A stretch of 64,000 nucleotides of DNA. Origin: AP-15 sp963790875. GTDB lineage: Bacteria > Pseudomonadota > Alphaproteobacteria > ATCC43930 > CGMCC-115725. Both the position numbers and the translations under genes were made by a program. Below the pieces are notes generated by a model that did not search any database, was not told the origin of the DNA, and saw only the letters and a list, made by a program, of their open reading frames with translations. Each line of letters opens with the position of its first letter. Positions within the stretch are counted from its first letter, which is position 1. Below, one piece after another: positions 1 to 8,337 of the stretch. The stretch is from the NCBI GenBank assembly GCA_963790875.1, contig CAWBQT010000016.1, positions 310,001 through 374,000 on the forward strand, written 5' to 3'.

Positions 1-392
1 CCGGAATTGACCTTCGGCCGCTTGACCGGGATCGGGTCGAGCATCGCCATGCCATGGACGACCTCGACCTGGTAGCCGTCCGGGTCGGTCAGCCGCACCC
101 GCTTGCCGCCGCCGGGCTCGTCGATGTCTTCGATCGGCGAGGCACCCTCGGCCCGCGACAGCCGTTCGAGATCTTCCATGCCGGCGGCATGGACCGCGAT
201 CCCGACATAGCGCGGCTCGCCCAATTCGGTAACGTGGATGTGGTGCGGTGCGTCGGTGCCGCGCATATAGAGCGCGTTCCGCGTGCGGTCGGCGCGAACC
301 ATGCCGAAATCGGTCAGAAACTCTTCCTGCTTGTCGAGATCGGGCGAGCGCAGCCGCCCATAGGCGAGATCGTAGGCTTTGATCACAGGCAT
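1..392 (-). CDS. VOC-family (glyoxalase/extradiol dioxygenase-like) protein, partial
   Basis: This minus-strand frame is open from an ATG at 392 and runs off the left edge of the window, so only about 130 N-terminal residues are visible. It starts MPVIKAYDLAYGRLRSPDL and contains the HHIHVTEL and YQVEVVHG segments typical of vicinal-oxygen-chelate metal sites in catechol 2,3-dioxygenase-like proteins. A strong GGGGAGG ribosome site lies just upstream of the ATG. A ring-cleavage dioxygenase role is possible, but the substrate cannot be told and the C-terminus is missing. Confidence 0.75.
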   Translation of the reverse strand, partial: MPVIKAYDLAYGRLRSPDLDKQEEFLTDFGMVRADRTRNALYMRGTDAPHHIHVTELGEPRYVGIAVHAAGMEDLERLSRAEGASPIEDIDEPGGGKRVRLTDPDGYQVEVVHGMAMLDPIPVKRPKVNS

Positions 393-671
393 CGGAACCT
401 CCCCGAAAGAAGATGCACTACCCGGATATTAGAACATCTCTCGCCGCCGGACCATCGAGTTGCACCATCGATGCCGGCACACCCCCTCGAAAATTTTATA
501 GCGCTGATAAGCCCGTCGATCGATCCCGCTGCGGGGCGCTGACGCGGCGGGCTCGAGGCGCTGGTCAGGACTGTTGACCCGGAAAATTCATTTGCGGGTG
601 GCACGGGCCGTGCTCGGTTGCGACAATCGATCGCCGCGCGGTTGCGGCGATCAAAAAGAGACGGTGCGGTG

Positions 672-1844
672 ATGGCCGCTAAGCCGCGCTCGATACGCAA
701 GAGCCACGTGCCGATCGAACGCCCCCCGTTCGCGCGGATCGTGCTGTTGCTGCAAGGCGGCGGCGCGCTCGGCGCCTATCAGGGCGGCGTCTATCAGGCC
801 TTGGCCGAGGCCGATCTGCACCCCGATTGGGTCGCCGGGATCTCGATCGGTGCGATCAACGCGGCGCTGATCGCCGGCAATCCACCGGACATCAGGGTCG
901 AGAAGCTGCGCACCTTCTGGGAGACGGTCACGAGGCCGCCGCCGGGCGCCCCCTATCTCGCCGGCGGCGTCCCCAGCCACGACACGACGCATCGTCTCGT
1001 CAATCAGGCGCGCGCTCTCGGTACGCTCGTCGCTGGCGCGCCGGGCTTCTTCGCGCCGCGCCTGCCGCCGCCTTATCTCTACCCGCCCGGCACGCCGCAA
1101 GCGTTGAGCTATTACGATACCGGCCCGTTGCGGGCGACGCTCGAACGCCTCGTCGATTTCGACCGGATCAATGACGGCGGCATGCGGTTCAGCGTCGGGG
1201 CGGTCAATGTCCGCACCGGCAATTTTGTCTATTTCGATAATACGACGCATCAGATCGGTCCGGAGCACGTCATCGCCAGCGGCTCGCTGCCGCCCGGTTT
1301 TCCGGCAACGGTGATCGACGGCGAGCATTATTGGGATGGCGGTCTCGTCTCGAACACGCCGCTGCAATGGGTGTTGGACAGCGATCCGCGGCTCGACACG
1401 CTCGCCTTTCAGATCGATCTGTGGAATGCGCGGGGCGAATTGCCGCGCGACCTGATGGCTGTCGAGCTGCGCCAGAAGGAGATCCGCTATTCGAGCCGCA
1501 CCCGGGCTGCGACCGACCAGTTCAAGCGGCAGCAATTGCTGCGCCGCGCCGTCGCCAAGCTGTTGCCGCAGCTCCTCGGCGAATTGCTGCAGACGCCCGA
1601 GGCCGCGCTGCTGGCCGAGCAGGCTGACGAAAAAGTCTACAATATTATTCAGTTGATTTATCATGCCGCAAATTACGAAGGCAGCTCCAAGGATTACGAA
1701 TTCTCACGAGCGACGATGAACGAGCATTGGCAAGCCGGCTACAACGACGCGGTCCGCACCTTGCGCCATCCGGAAGTGTTGCGGCGGCCGGTCGACATGA
1801 ATGGCGTCTTCACCTTCGACCTCGCGGTCGACGGCCGCGATTGA
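672..1844 (+). CDS. Patatin-like phospholipase family protein
   Basis: This is a serine acyl hydrolase of the patatin family, about 390 residues long. The oxyanion-hole motif LLLQGGGALGAYQGG lies near the N-terminus, the nucleophile elbow GISIGAINA follows about 30 residues later, and the catalytic Asp is in the DGGLVSNTPL segment. The C-terminal part, with YSSRTRAATDQFKRQQ, looks like the DUF3734 extension of proteobacterial patatins. The frame is open from a TTG at 618, but the ATG at 672 begins just before the conserved core and follows an AAAAAGAGA sequence, so it is preferred. It lies 68 bp upstream of a 3-hydroxybutyrate dehydrogenase on the same strand. This pairing suggests a role in polyhydroxybutyrate or lipid turnover, which is inference. 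Confidence 0.85.
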   Translation: MAAKPRSIRKSHVPIERPPFARIVLLLQGGGALGAYQGGVYQALAEADLHPDWVAGISIGAINAALIAGNPPDIRVEKLRTFWETVTRPPPGAPYLAGGVPSHDTTHRLVNQARALGTLVAGAPGFFAPRLPPPYLYPPGTPQALSYYDTGPLRATLERLVDFDRINDGGMRFSVGAVNVRTGNFVYFDNTTHQIGPEHVIASGSLPPGFPATVIDGEHYWDGGLVSNTPLQWVLDSDPRLDTLAFQIDLWNARGELPRDLMAVELRQKEIRYSSRTRAATDQFKRQQLLRRAVAKLLPQLLGELLQTPEAALLAEQADEKVYNIIQLIYHAANYEGSSKDYEFSRATMNEHWQAGYNDAVRTLRHPEVLRRPVDMNGVFTFDLAVDGRD

Positions 1845-1912
1845 CGGACCGTGGGCGAGGGCGTCTACGACACTCTGCAAGGGAATTAAAGCATCCGGAA
1901 AGGAGTTTGCCG

Positions 1913-2695
1913 ATGTCGCGTTTCGATGGAAAGGTGGCGATCGTCACCGGTGCCGCGAGCGGCATCGGCAAGGAAATCGCACTGCGCTTTGCCGCCGCGG
2001 GCGGCATCCCGGTGATCGCCGACCTCAATCTCGACGCCGCCGACGCGACCGCGCGCGAGATCAAGGCGACGGGCGCCGAGGCTTTCGCGGTGGCGATGAA
2101 TGTCGCCGACGAGGCCGCCGTCGAGAAGGGCGTCGCCGACACGATCGCCAAATACCGCCGGATCGACTTGCTCGTCAGCAATGCCGGCATCCAGATCGTC
2201 AAGCCGGTCGTCGATTTTCCGTTCGACGAATGGAAGCGCCTCCTGGCGATCCACCTCGACGGCGCGTTCCTGACGACGCGCGCCTGCCTCAAGCACATGT
2301 ATCGGGCGAAATCGGGCAGCATTGTCTATATGGGCTCGGTGCATTCGAAAGAGGCTTCGGTGTTGAAGGCGCCCTATGTCACGGCGAAGCACGGGCTGAT
2401 CGGCCTGTGCAAGGTGGTGGCCAAGGAAGGCGCGCAATACAATGTGCGGGCCAATGTCGTCTGTCCCGGCTTTGTCCGCACCCCGCTCGTCGACAAACAG
2501 ATCCCCGAACAGGCGAAGGAACTGGGGATCAGCGAAGAAGACGTGGTCAAGCGCGTCATGCTGAAGGACACCGTCGACGGCGAGTTCACTACGACCGGGG
2601 ACGTCGCCGAAGCGGTGCTGTTCCTCGCCGGCTTCGAGACCAACGCACTGACCGGCCAGTCGCTGGTCGTCAGCCATGGCTGGTTCATGCAATAG
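1913..2695 (+). CDS. bdhA: 3-hydroxybutyrate dehydrogenase-like short-chain dehydrogenase
   Basis: This is a classical SDR of 260 residues, cytosolic and NAD-dependent by family. The Rossmann motif TGAASGIG is near residue 12, NAGIQ is the structural motif, and YVTAKHG provides the catalytic Tyr and Lys. The stretch VCPGFVRTPLVDKQIPEQAKE resembles the substrate loop of D-3-hydroxybutyrate dehydrogenases, which oxidise 3-hydroxybutyrate to acetoacetate. An AGGAG ribosome site sits 8 bp before the ATG. It follows the patatin gene closely, suggesting co-transcription. Another SDR substrate remains possible, but the match to the BdhA pattern is good. Confidence 0.85.
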   Translation: MSRFDGKVAIVTGAASGIGKEIALRFAAAGGIPVIADLNLDAADATAREIKATGAEAFAVAMNVADEAAVEKGVADTIAKYRRIDLLVSNAGIQIVKPVVDFPFDEWKRLLAIHLDGAFLTTRACLKHMYRAKSGSIVYMGSVHSKEASVLKAPYVTAKHGLIGLCKVVAKEGAQYNVRANVVCPGFVRTPLVDKQIPEQAKELGISEEDVVKRVMLKDTVDGEFTTTGDVAEAVLFLAGFETNALTGQSLVVSHGWFMQ

Positions 2696-2712
2696 GACCG
2701 TCACCTCGTGAG

Positions 2713-2770
2713 ACCCCTCACCCCAGCCCTCTCCCCGCTCGCGGTCGCTCGCGGGGAGCGGGGAGAGATC
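2713..2770. repeat. Intergenic palindromic repeat (REP-like) after bdhA
   Basis: A 12-bp perfect inverted repeat, CTCTCCCCGCTC (2729-2740) and GAGCGGGGAGAG (2756-2767), is preceded by CCCCTCACCCCAGCC. This is the form of the widespread proteobacterial CCCTCACCCCAGCCCTCTCCCC intergenic palindrome. It may also act as a transcription terminator for the patatin-bdhA unit, although there is no T-run. Confidence 0.6.
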
Positions 2771-3145
2771 GTCGGCAAATGCGTTATCACCATGCGGGCC
2801 GCGTAGGGGCCGCCCCGATGTCGGCACCTGGCGACACCCCACTGCCGATCAACCGCCGGCCTGTACGCTCAGAGCGCCGCGGCAGCGGCAATCGCTACTG
2901 GCGGCCTGAGTTCGCTCAATGTTCCGGACATCGTACGCTCAGAGCACTTTCGGCACTTTCGTGTAGTGACCCCAGATAGAAGCGGTGCCCCCGCGGCGGC
3001 GAAGGCTACTCTCACGCAGGGGCTCAGCCGCTGTCGAGGTGGGCGAGGAAGCCGACAGCCGCACTCGCCAGGCATAGTCTTCGGCGAAATCGCCGACGAA
3101 AAACAGGTCTTCTTTGCCGACATCGCAGTTCTCCTATTCGTCACG
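2771..3145. other. Intergenic stretch with a possible gene remnant
   Basis: No intact gene is seen. GTACGCTCAGAGC occurs twice (near 2866 and 2933) as a short direct repeat. On the minus strand from about 3128 to 2935 there is an open frame without its own start, reading KEDLFFVGDFAEDYAWRVRL and ending TSIWGHYTKVPKVL-like. An ATG in another frame (MSAK) lies just upstream, as if one base had been lost. I do not recognise the family. Confidence 0.25.
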
Positions 3146-4183
3146 CTATTCGGCAGCCGCCAAGGCGCCGGCTTGAGGGCGTGGCGGCGGCGCCATGAAT
3201 TCGGGCCCGACCGGATCGCTGATCGTCGCCCGCAATATGCCGTCGATTTCGTTTTGTGCCGCGGCGTCGAGCGACCAGCCGAAGACATCTTCGACCGGCT
3301 GCAATTGGCCGGGGTGGCGCGCACCCCACAAGGCCGTTGTCGCCCCCTGATCGAGCAGCCAGCGCACGGCCAGATGGATGACGCGCTTGCCATAACGATC
3401 ACGGGCGAATTGATCGAGACGGCGGACCGCGGCTAGGTATTGGGCGTAGCGCGGCAGCCGGAATTTCGGGTCCGCAAGACGCAGATCGTCGCCGCCGAAT
3501 TGCGGGTTTTCCGGCAATTTTCCGGACAGCAGCCCGCGGCACAGCGCGCCGTAGGTCAAGGACGCGAGGCTCGATTGCCGGCAATAGGGCAATAGCTCGG
3601 CCTCGATCTCGCGTTCGAAGAGATTGTAGGGCGGCTGCACCGTGTGCAACTTGGCGACGCGGCGAAATCGCTCGATTTGGCCGACCGAAAAATTGCTGAC
3701 TCCGATCGCGCGGATCTTTCCCTGGTCGAAGAGCGTCTGCATCGCCGCCGCGGTCTCTTCGACGTGCACGAGCGGATCGGGCCAATGCACCTGATAGATG
3801 TCGATGTAGTCGGTTCTAAGCCGGTGCAGCGAGTCTTCGACTTCCCGCAGGATGCGGCCACGTCCGGCATTGCGAAACACCTTCCCGTCATGCCAGTCGA
3901 CCCCCGCCTTGGTGGCAATAACGACGCGCGAGCGCAGGCCACCGTCGGCAACCGCACGGCCGACAATCTCTTCCGAGCGCCCGAAGCCGTAGACGGGAGC
4001 GGTGTCGATCAGGTTGATGCCGCGCTCGACGGCGGCGAGGATCGTCTTGACCAACTCGTCTTCGTCGGTCCCGCCCCACATCCACCCGCCGATTGCCCAA
4101 GTGCCGAGGCCGATGCGGGAAATCCGCAAATCTGTGCCGGGAACCACCGCAAATTCAATTGCGCCGCTCGGCGTAACATCCAT
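3146..4183 (-). CDS. Aldo/keto reductase
   Basis: This is an NADP-dependent aldo/keto reductase of about 345 residues with a TIM-barrel fold. Visible catalytic tetrad segments are Asp and Tyr in DTAPVYGFGRSEE, Lys in VIATKAGVDW, and His in IYQVHWPDPLV. The C-terminal loops ALWGARHPGQLQPVEDVFGW match the cofactor-binding region. The ATG at 4183 is preferred over that at 4195 because AATGGAGGCGACA puts a GGAGG site five bases before it. The family reduces aldehydes or ketones; the natural substrate is unknown. It stands alone, facing away from bdhA. Confidence 0.88.
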   Translation of the reverse strand: MDVTPSGAIEFAVVPGTDLRISRIGLGTWAIGGWMWGGTDEDELVKTILAAVERGINLIDTAPVYGFGRSEEIVGRAVADGGLRSRVVIATKAGVDWHDGKVFRNAGRGRILREVEDSLHRLRTDYIDIYQVHWPDPLVHVEETAAAMQTLFDQGKIRAIGVSNFSVGQIERFRRVAKLHTVQPPYNLFEREIEAELLPYCRQSSLASLTYGALCRGLLSGKLPENPQFGGDDLRLADPKFRLPRYAQYLAAVRRLDQFARDRYGKRVIHLAVRWLLDQGATTALWGARHPGQLQPVEDVFGWSLDAAAQNEIDGILRATISDPVGPEFMAPPPRPQAGALAAAE

Positions 4184-4277
4184 TGTCGCCTCCATTATCA
4201 GGCCTTCGGCATCTGCGGATCGACCGCGATGCCGCGATTTCTCCGATGGAACCGGCGAACCCGCGATCTCGCCCGTC

Positions 4278-4403
4278 TCACTTATTCAGCGTGTGGGCAA
4301 AGACGCTCTGTCCGACGGCCGGATTGCCGGCGCCGAACGCGGCCGAGGCTTGCGCAAGAAAGGCCGTCAACAACGTCGCTCCTGCTCCCGAGAGGCGCTT
4401 CAT
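4278..4403 (-). CDS. Very small secreted protein, possibly a truncated cytochrome c
   Basis: A 41-residue minus-strand frame reads MKRLSGAGATLLTAFLAQAS followed by AAFGAGNPAVGQSVFAHTLNK. The first 22 residues look like a Sec signal peptide. The mature part GNPAVGQSVF recalls the N-terminus of class I cytochromes c, but the CxxCH motif never arrives, so it may be a truncated remnant. It lies between the aldo/keto reductase and another small secreted protein on the same strand. Confidence 0.35.
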   Translation of the reverse strand: MKRLSGAGATLLTAFLAQASAAFGAGNPAVGQSVFAHTLNK

Positions 4404-4445
4404 CGCATCTGTTCCCCGTGCCGTCCGGGTTGCGTTCGGCGGCTA

Positions 4446-4811
4446 CTAGCGTGGCGCCGTATAGCCGTTCAGCTGCTGACCGATTGAAAGCTCCTCGCGC
4501 GTCGTGCCGGACGGATTCTGCTGCAAGAGCTGGCGCTGCGCGTTCATCAGGCTGGTCGCGTAGTCGTCCTGCATCTGCTCCTGAATGGGCGTGTCGGCCG
4601 GCGCGGTCAGCGACAGGCTGGGGTTGACGGCATGCAGCCTTACCCCCGGTGCGATCACCGCGCTCGATCCGGGCAACGCCGGCGAGAAGGTGCCGCCGAG
4701 CGCTTGTTGCGCCGCTGCCGGTTGCGTAGAGAGGCTCGCAAAGATCGCCGCCGCTCCGATGAGCAGCGCCAGTGCTTTGCGGGAGCGCGAGGGATGCAAA
4801 TTCGTCTTCAC
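4446..4811 (-). CDS. Secreted protein of unknown function
   Basis: The 121-residue product starts MKTNLHPSRSRKALALLIGA and has a Sec signal peptide ending near PAAAQQ, so it should be periplasmic. The mature part is polar, Gln-rich and predicted to be helical (EQMQDDYATSLMNAQRQLLQ) and has no recognised catalytic motif. It shares orientation with two neighbouring tiny secreted genes. No family is recognised. Confidence 0.65.
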   Translation of the reverse strand: MKTNLHPSRSRKALALLIGAAAIFASLSTQPAAAQQALGGTFSPALPGSSAVIAPGVRLHAVNPSLSLTAPADTPIQEQMQDDYATSLMNAQRQLLQQNPSGTTREELSIGQQLNGYTAPR

Positions 4812-4897
4812 GGTGTGCCTACCTTTTCATCCGCCGCATCCGCCACGCAGTGGGCCGGACGCCATTTCCCATGCTCGACGTAACCGCCCGGCGTCTA

Positions 4898-5044
4898 CTA
4901 GGAACCCGGCGGGCAACTTTCAGCGGTCTGCGCCGATTGCTGCGCGATGGGCTGATTTTCCGCTAGTGACGACGCCGCATCGGCGGCGAGCGGGACGGCC
5001 GCGATCGCCAGAGCGCCGATCAATGACAGTGTGCGAAACCGCAT
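4898..5044 (-). CDS. Tiny secreted protein
   Basis: This is a 48-residue product. The ATG at 5044 is preceded by TGGAGGTTCGAG, a good ribosome site. MRFRTLSLIGALAIAAVPLA is a clear signal peptide, leaving a mature peptide of about 25 residues, ASSLAENQPIAQQSAQTAES then CPPGS, with one Cys. The frame extends further upstream, but the signal peptide and ribosome site decide this start. Function is unknown. Confidence 0.55.
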   Translation of the reverse strand: MRFRTLSLIGALAIAAVPLAADAASSLAENQPIAQQSAQTAESCPPGS

Positions 5045-5050
5045 CTCGAA

Positions 5051-5091
5051 CCTCCATTGGGCGCCAACCGACGCTGGTTGGTCACCCAATG
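5051..5091 (-). promoter_or_regulatory. Leader hairpin touching the ribosome site of the tiny secreted gene
   Basis: CATTGGG (5055-5061) pairs with CCCAATG (5085-5091), and CCAACC (5064-5069) pairs with GGTTGG (5076-5081), giving an interrupted long stem. The complement of the GGAGG ribosome site of the gene starting at 5044 occupies 5051-5055 and abuts the stem. This is compatible with control of translation by leader folding, which is inference. Confidence 0.4.
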
Positions 5092-5258
5092 AGAGAAATG
5101 GTTCGGCTGGTTTCAGGGCCAAGTAAAGCCGGGTAACGACCGGTCAAATTTCTTAAGGCGGCCATCCCGTGCATGGCCGCTGGCGGCCGCGACGCTCGAC
5201 GGGCTCGGTGGTCGACGGTTCAAAACCGAGCATCAGGGCCGGTTCCGGGCGAGTTGCG

Positions 5259-5882
5259 TCACGCCCTGACGCTGGCCCACGCATCGGCGATACGCATCGG
5301 CGCGCGTGGTCGCGCATACATCCGATCGAGGTAGGCTTGCAGTCGCGGCAGCCCATGCAGGGCTTTCGCGGTGTGCGCCCAGTCGAGCGTGTGGCCGAGC
5401 ACGAAATCCGCGACCGTCACGCAATCGCCGACGACGAATTCGCGACCGTCCATGTGCTGCTCGACGACCGTGGCCATCGCCGCGAATTCGCCGCGTGCCA
5501 GCGCGACATCCTCGGGCAGTCGCTTGTCTTCGGGATAGATGAAGGTGTGACGCGCCATCCGCCAGAGAGGCTGCTCGAGCTCGGTGGTCGTGAAGAGGAG
5601 CCAGCGCATCATCTCGGATCGGCTGGCGAGATTGGCCGGCATCAGACCGCTGTCGCGATACTTCTCGGCAAGGTAGAGCACGATCGCGATCAACTCGGTG
5701 AGGACGAGGTCCCCGTCTACGAGAACGGGAACCTTCCCGGCCGGGTTGACGGCAAGAAATTCGGGCCGTCTGTGTTCACCGGCGGGCAGGTTGACCGAAA
5801 CGGCGTCGAAATCGACGCCAAGTTCCTGCAGCGTCCACCGCGCGCGGATCGAGCGCGTCGGCGCGAACTCATACAGCTTCAT
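5259..5882 (-). CDS. Glutathione S-transferase family protein
   Basis: This is a 207-residue cytosolic GST. The thioredoxin-like N-terminal domain MKLYEFAPTRSIRARWTLQE has Ser after the Thr-Arg pair, consistent with activation of glutathione by Ser. The cis-Pro loop NPAGKVPVL and the ELIAIVLYL glutathione-contact region follow, then a helical C-terminal domain. An AGAGGATCCC ribosome site precedes the ATG at 5882. The family conjugates glutathione to electrophiles; the specific substrate is unknown. It is followed at a distance by the PhnB-like gene on the same strand. Confidence 0.88.
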   Translation of the reverse strand: MKLYEFAPTRSIRARWTLQELGVDFDAVSVNLPAGEHRRPEFLAVNPAGKVPVLVDGDLVLTELIAIVLYLAEKYRDSGLMPANLASRSEMMRWLLFTTTELEQPLWRMARHTFIYPEDKRLPEDVALARGEFAAMATVVEQHMDGREFVVGDCVTVADFVLGHTLDWAHTAKALHGLPRLQAYLDRMYARPRAPMRIADAWASVRA

Positions 5883-6069
5883 GGGATCCTCTACTGATTG
5901 TTGCGCCTGCCTCGGCGGGATCGGCAGCGCTGATCACGCCGGCGATCCCGCCTTGCCGAACCCTTCGGGAAACGCCGGCAGCATGAACCGCACGATCCCA
6001 TGCTCGACCCGAACCGGCCCGCGCGGCCGACCGGCCGAACTCGTCGGGCCGCGCCCCGCCGCTGCCCAG

Positions 6070-6474
6070 TCAACCCTCGACGTAGACCATCCAGCCGACG
6101 CCGAACCTGTCGGCGACCATGCCAAAGCGCGGCGAGAAGAACGTCTTGTCGAGCGGCATCCGCACTTGTCCGCCATCGGCGAGTGCGTTGAAGCGCCGGT
6201 CGGCTTCCTCGACCGAGGCCGCGGTCAGCGACAGCGAGAAGCCCTCGAATTTCTGCTCGCCGCTGCACATGCCGTCAGAGACGAGGACGACGGCATCGCC
6301 GATCCGCAGCGACGCATGCATGACTTTTTCGGCATTTCCCGGCTGGACCATGCTTTGGTCCGGCGCCTGCTTGAAACGCATCAGCATCATCACCTCGGCG
6401 CCGAGCGCGTTACGGTAGAACTCGATCGCCTCCTCGCAACGCCCGTTGAAGAACAGATACGGTTGGATCGCCAT
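6070..6474 (-). CDS. PhnB-like VOC-family protein
   Basis: This 134-residue product starts MAIQPYLFFNGRCEEAIEFY, the hallmark N-terminus of PhnB/3-demethylubiquinone-methyltransferase-like glyoxalase-fold proteins. It also has LGAEVMMLMRF and ends FGVGWMVYVEG, the usual C-terminus of the group. GGAGAG lies before the ATG. No enzymatic activity is established for most members. It is divergently transcribed from a MarR regulator that starts 86 bp away, with a palindromic operator between, so it is a likely target of that regulator. Confidence 0.85.
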   Translation of the reverse strand: MAIQPYLFFNGRCEEAIEFYRNALGAEVMMLMRFKQAPDQSMVQPGNAEKVMHASLRIGDAVVLVSDGMCSGEQKFEGFSLSLTAASVEEADRRFNALADGGQVRMPLDKTFFSPRFGMVADRFGVGWMVYVEG

Positions 6475-6525
6475 GACACTCTCCGTTTTTTCGCGGATTC
6501 CGGTGCGCCAAGCCCGCCTGCGATC

Positions 6526-6553
6526 TTGACAAGAAAGTTGATATCAACATAAT
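6526..6553 (+). promoter_or_regulatory. Promoter of the MarR gene with embedded operator
   Basis: TTGACA (6526-6531) and CATAAT (6548-6553) are separated by 16 bp and form a near-consensus sigma-70 promoter. The perfect 12-bp palindrome GTTGATATCAAC (6537-6548) fills the spacer and touches the -10 box. The MarR start codon is at 6560, seven bases after the -10 box, so transcription would begin at or next to the ATG and the mRNA would be leaderless. Confidence 0.6.
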
Positions 6554-6559
6554 GGCCGC

Positions 6560-7018
6560 ATGTCAACCCGCGACGTGCTGCCGTTCGAAACGACTCGCAA
6601 GGTGCGCGACGCCTGCCTCTGCCTGCATCTGCAGCGCGCGGCGCGGGCGGTGGCGCGGCGTTTCGACGCCGCGTTTCGCCCGCTCGACCTGACGAACGGC
6701 CAGTTCTCGCTGTTGATGTCGCTGAACCGCCCGGAGCCGGCCAGTATCGGCATCGTCGCGGCGCTGCTCGCAATGGATCGCACCACGTTGACCGCCGCGC
6801 TGAAGCCGCTCGAACGCCGCGGTCTCGTGACCGTTGCGGTCGACCCTGCCGACCGGCGCAGCCGGCAGCTTTGGCTGACGCCGGCGGGACGCCGCCTCCT
6901 CGCTGAAGCCGTGCCGATTTGGGAGCGCGAGCACGCCGCGATCGACCGCCAGCTTGGCGAACCCGGCGCCAACCGGCTGCGCGCCGATCTTTCCAAGCTT
7001 GCCTGCAGCGGCCGCTAG
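6560..7018 (+). CDS. MarR-family winged-helix transcriptional regulator
   Basis: This 152-residue protein has the MarR architecture: an N-terminal dimerisation helix, then LTNGQFSLLMSLN, the recognition region MDRTTLTAALKPLERRGLV, the wing DPADRRSRQLWLT and a C-terminal helix. DRTTLTAALKPLERRGLV is the classic MarR DNA-recognition helix. The gene is divergent from a PhnB-like VOC gene. A perfect palindrome, GTTGATATCAAC, lies within the promoter between them, suggesting autoregulation and joint control. There is no Shine-Dalgarno sequence before the ATG, in agreement with a leaderless transcript. The ligand is unknown. Confidence 0.88.
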   Translation: MSTRDVLPFETTRKVRDACLCLHLQRAARAVARRFDAAFRPLDLTNGQFSLLMSLNRPEPASIGIVAALLAMDRTTLTAALKPLERRGLVTVAVDPADRRSRQLWLTPAGRRLLAEAVPIWEREHAAIDRQLGEPGANRLRADLSKLACSGR

Positions 7019-7185
7019 CGCGGCCGCGTCAGCCGTCCCGCTCCCGTGGTCCCGTGCCTCGGGTTCCGCTCGAATTCCCGAAATTTAACTTTGGCTCGAA
7101 TCGCGCGCTCGTTAAGTTACGATCAGCGAACATCCAGTGGTAGTCGCATGTTGGTCTTCTGGCGCTGGCCGACCGGATCGCGGTC

Positions 7186-8208
7186 ATGAACGGCGCTGCT
7201 TCGGACCCCGTCCGCGACTTCGACGCCGACGCGCTCGACATCTTCCTGCGTAAGGCGCTTGCCGGTCTCGAGGGTCCGATGCGCCTCGATCGCGTCGCCG
7301 GCGGCCAGTCGAACCCGACTTTCTTCGTCACATATGACAGCCGTCGGCTGGTGCTGCGCAAGCAGCCGGCTGGCGACCTGCTGCCGTCCGCGCACGCCGT
7401 CGACCGGGAATTCCGCGTCATCAGCGCGCTGGCGAAGACCGACGTGCCGGTGCCGTCTGCGCTGCTGTTCTGCGAGGACCGCGCCGTGGTCGGGACACCA
7501 TTCTACGTGATGGAGCGCGTGGAGGGTCGGGTCTTCCACGACTGTATTATGCCGGGCGTCGCGCCCGCCGAGCGCCGCGCCATGTATGGGGCCATGGCGA
7601 AAACACTGGCGGCCCTGCACAATGTGCCTTTCGCCGCCGCTGGCCTCGGCGATTTCGGCAGGCCCGGGAATTATTTCGCTCGCCAGATCGGCCGCTGGAC
7701 CCGGCAATGGGAGCTTTCGCGCACCCGTGACGATGCCGATATCGACCGGCTCATCGCCTGGCTGCCCCAGCACCTTCCGGCCGACGAAACGACAAGCCTG
7801 GTGCACGGCGACTACCGCATCGGCAATCTGATGTTCCACCCGAAGGAACCGCGCATCGTCGCGCTGCTCGACTGGGAGCTGTCGACACTGGGCCATCCCT
7901 TGGCTGATCTGGCGCATAACGCCATAGCCTGGCTGTCTCGGCCCGAGGAGTATGGCGGTCTCGCCGGGATCGATCTCGACGCTCTCGGCATCCCTGACCT
8001 GGCGCAATACGAATCCGATTATGCAGCCGAAGCGCGCCATGGCCTGCGGCTGACGCCGTTCCACATCGCCTTCGTCCTGTTCCGCTGGTCGGTGATCTTC
8101 GAGGGCATCGCCGGCCGCGCCAAGGCCGGTACCGCCTCGAACGAGAACGCGGCGCAGACCGGGCAGCTTGCGGCGGCCTTCGCGCGCCGCGCAGCCAGCC
8201 TGATCTGA
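7186..8208 (+). CDS. Phosphotransferase family protein (APH/ACAD10-11-like)
   Basis: The 340-residue protein has the aminoglycoside/choline-kinase fold. RLDRVAGGQSNPTFFVTYD is the nucleotide-binding loop, LVLRKQPAG carries the ATP-binding Lys, LVHGDYRIGNLMFHP is the catalytic loop with Asp, and VALLDWELSTLGHPLADLA holds the metal-binding DxD region. The LDWELSTLGHP form is typical of the phosphotransferases associated with acyl-CoA dehydrogenases, thought to phosphorylate 4-hydroxy acids or their CoA esters. No acyl-CoA dehydrogenase is adjacent. The substrate is inferred from the family only. Confidence 0.85.
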   Translation: MNGAASDPVRDFDADALDIFLRKALAGLEGPMRLDRVAGGQSNPTFFVTYDSRRLVLRKQPAGDLLPSAHAVDREFRVISALAKTDVPVPSALLFCEDRAVVGTPFYVMERVEGRVFHDCIMPGVAPAERRAMYGAMAKTLAALHNVPFAAAGLGDFGRPGNYFARQIGRWTRQWELSRTRDDADIDRLIAWLPQHLPADETTSLVHGDYRIGNLMFHPKEPRIVALLDWELSTLGHPLADLAHNAIAWLSRPEEYGGLAGIDLDALGIPDLAQYESDYAAEARHGLRLTPFHIAFVLFRWSVIFEGIAGRAKAGTASNENAAQTGQLAAAFARRAASLI

Positions 8209-8337
8209 AGCGGTGTTCGCGCTGGCATCCGCCCGGCAATAGCGCCGGCAATGGTGCTTGTCGCAGACAATCTTTACGGTCAGGGCCAGCGCGATCGAAA
8301 ATGATCTCCTACAGTGCCGCTAAGCCCGCCGCCGTCT

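Noticed and set aside
54..542. Plus-strand frame at the left edge
   Set aside because: It opposes the VOC gene, which has the motifs and the ribosome site.
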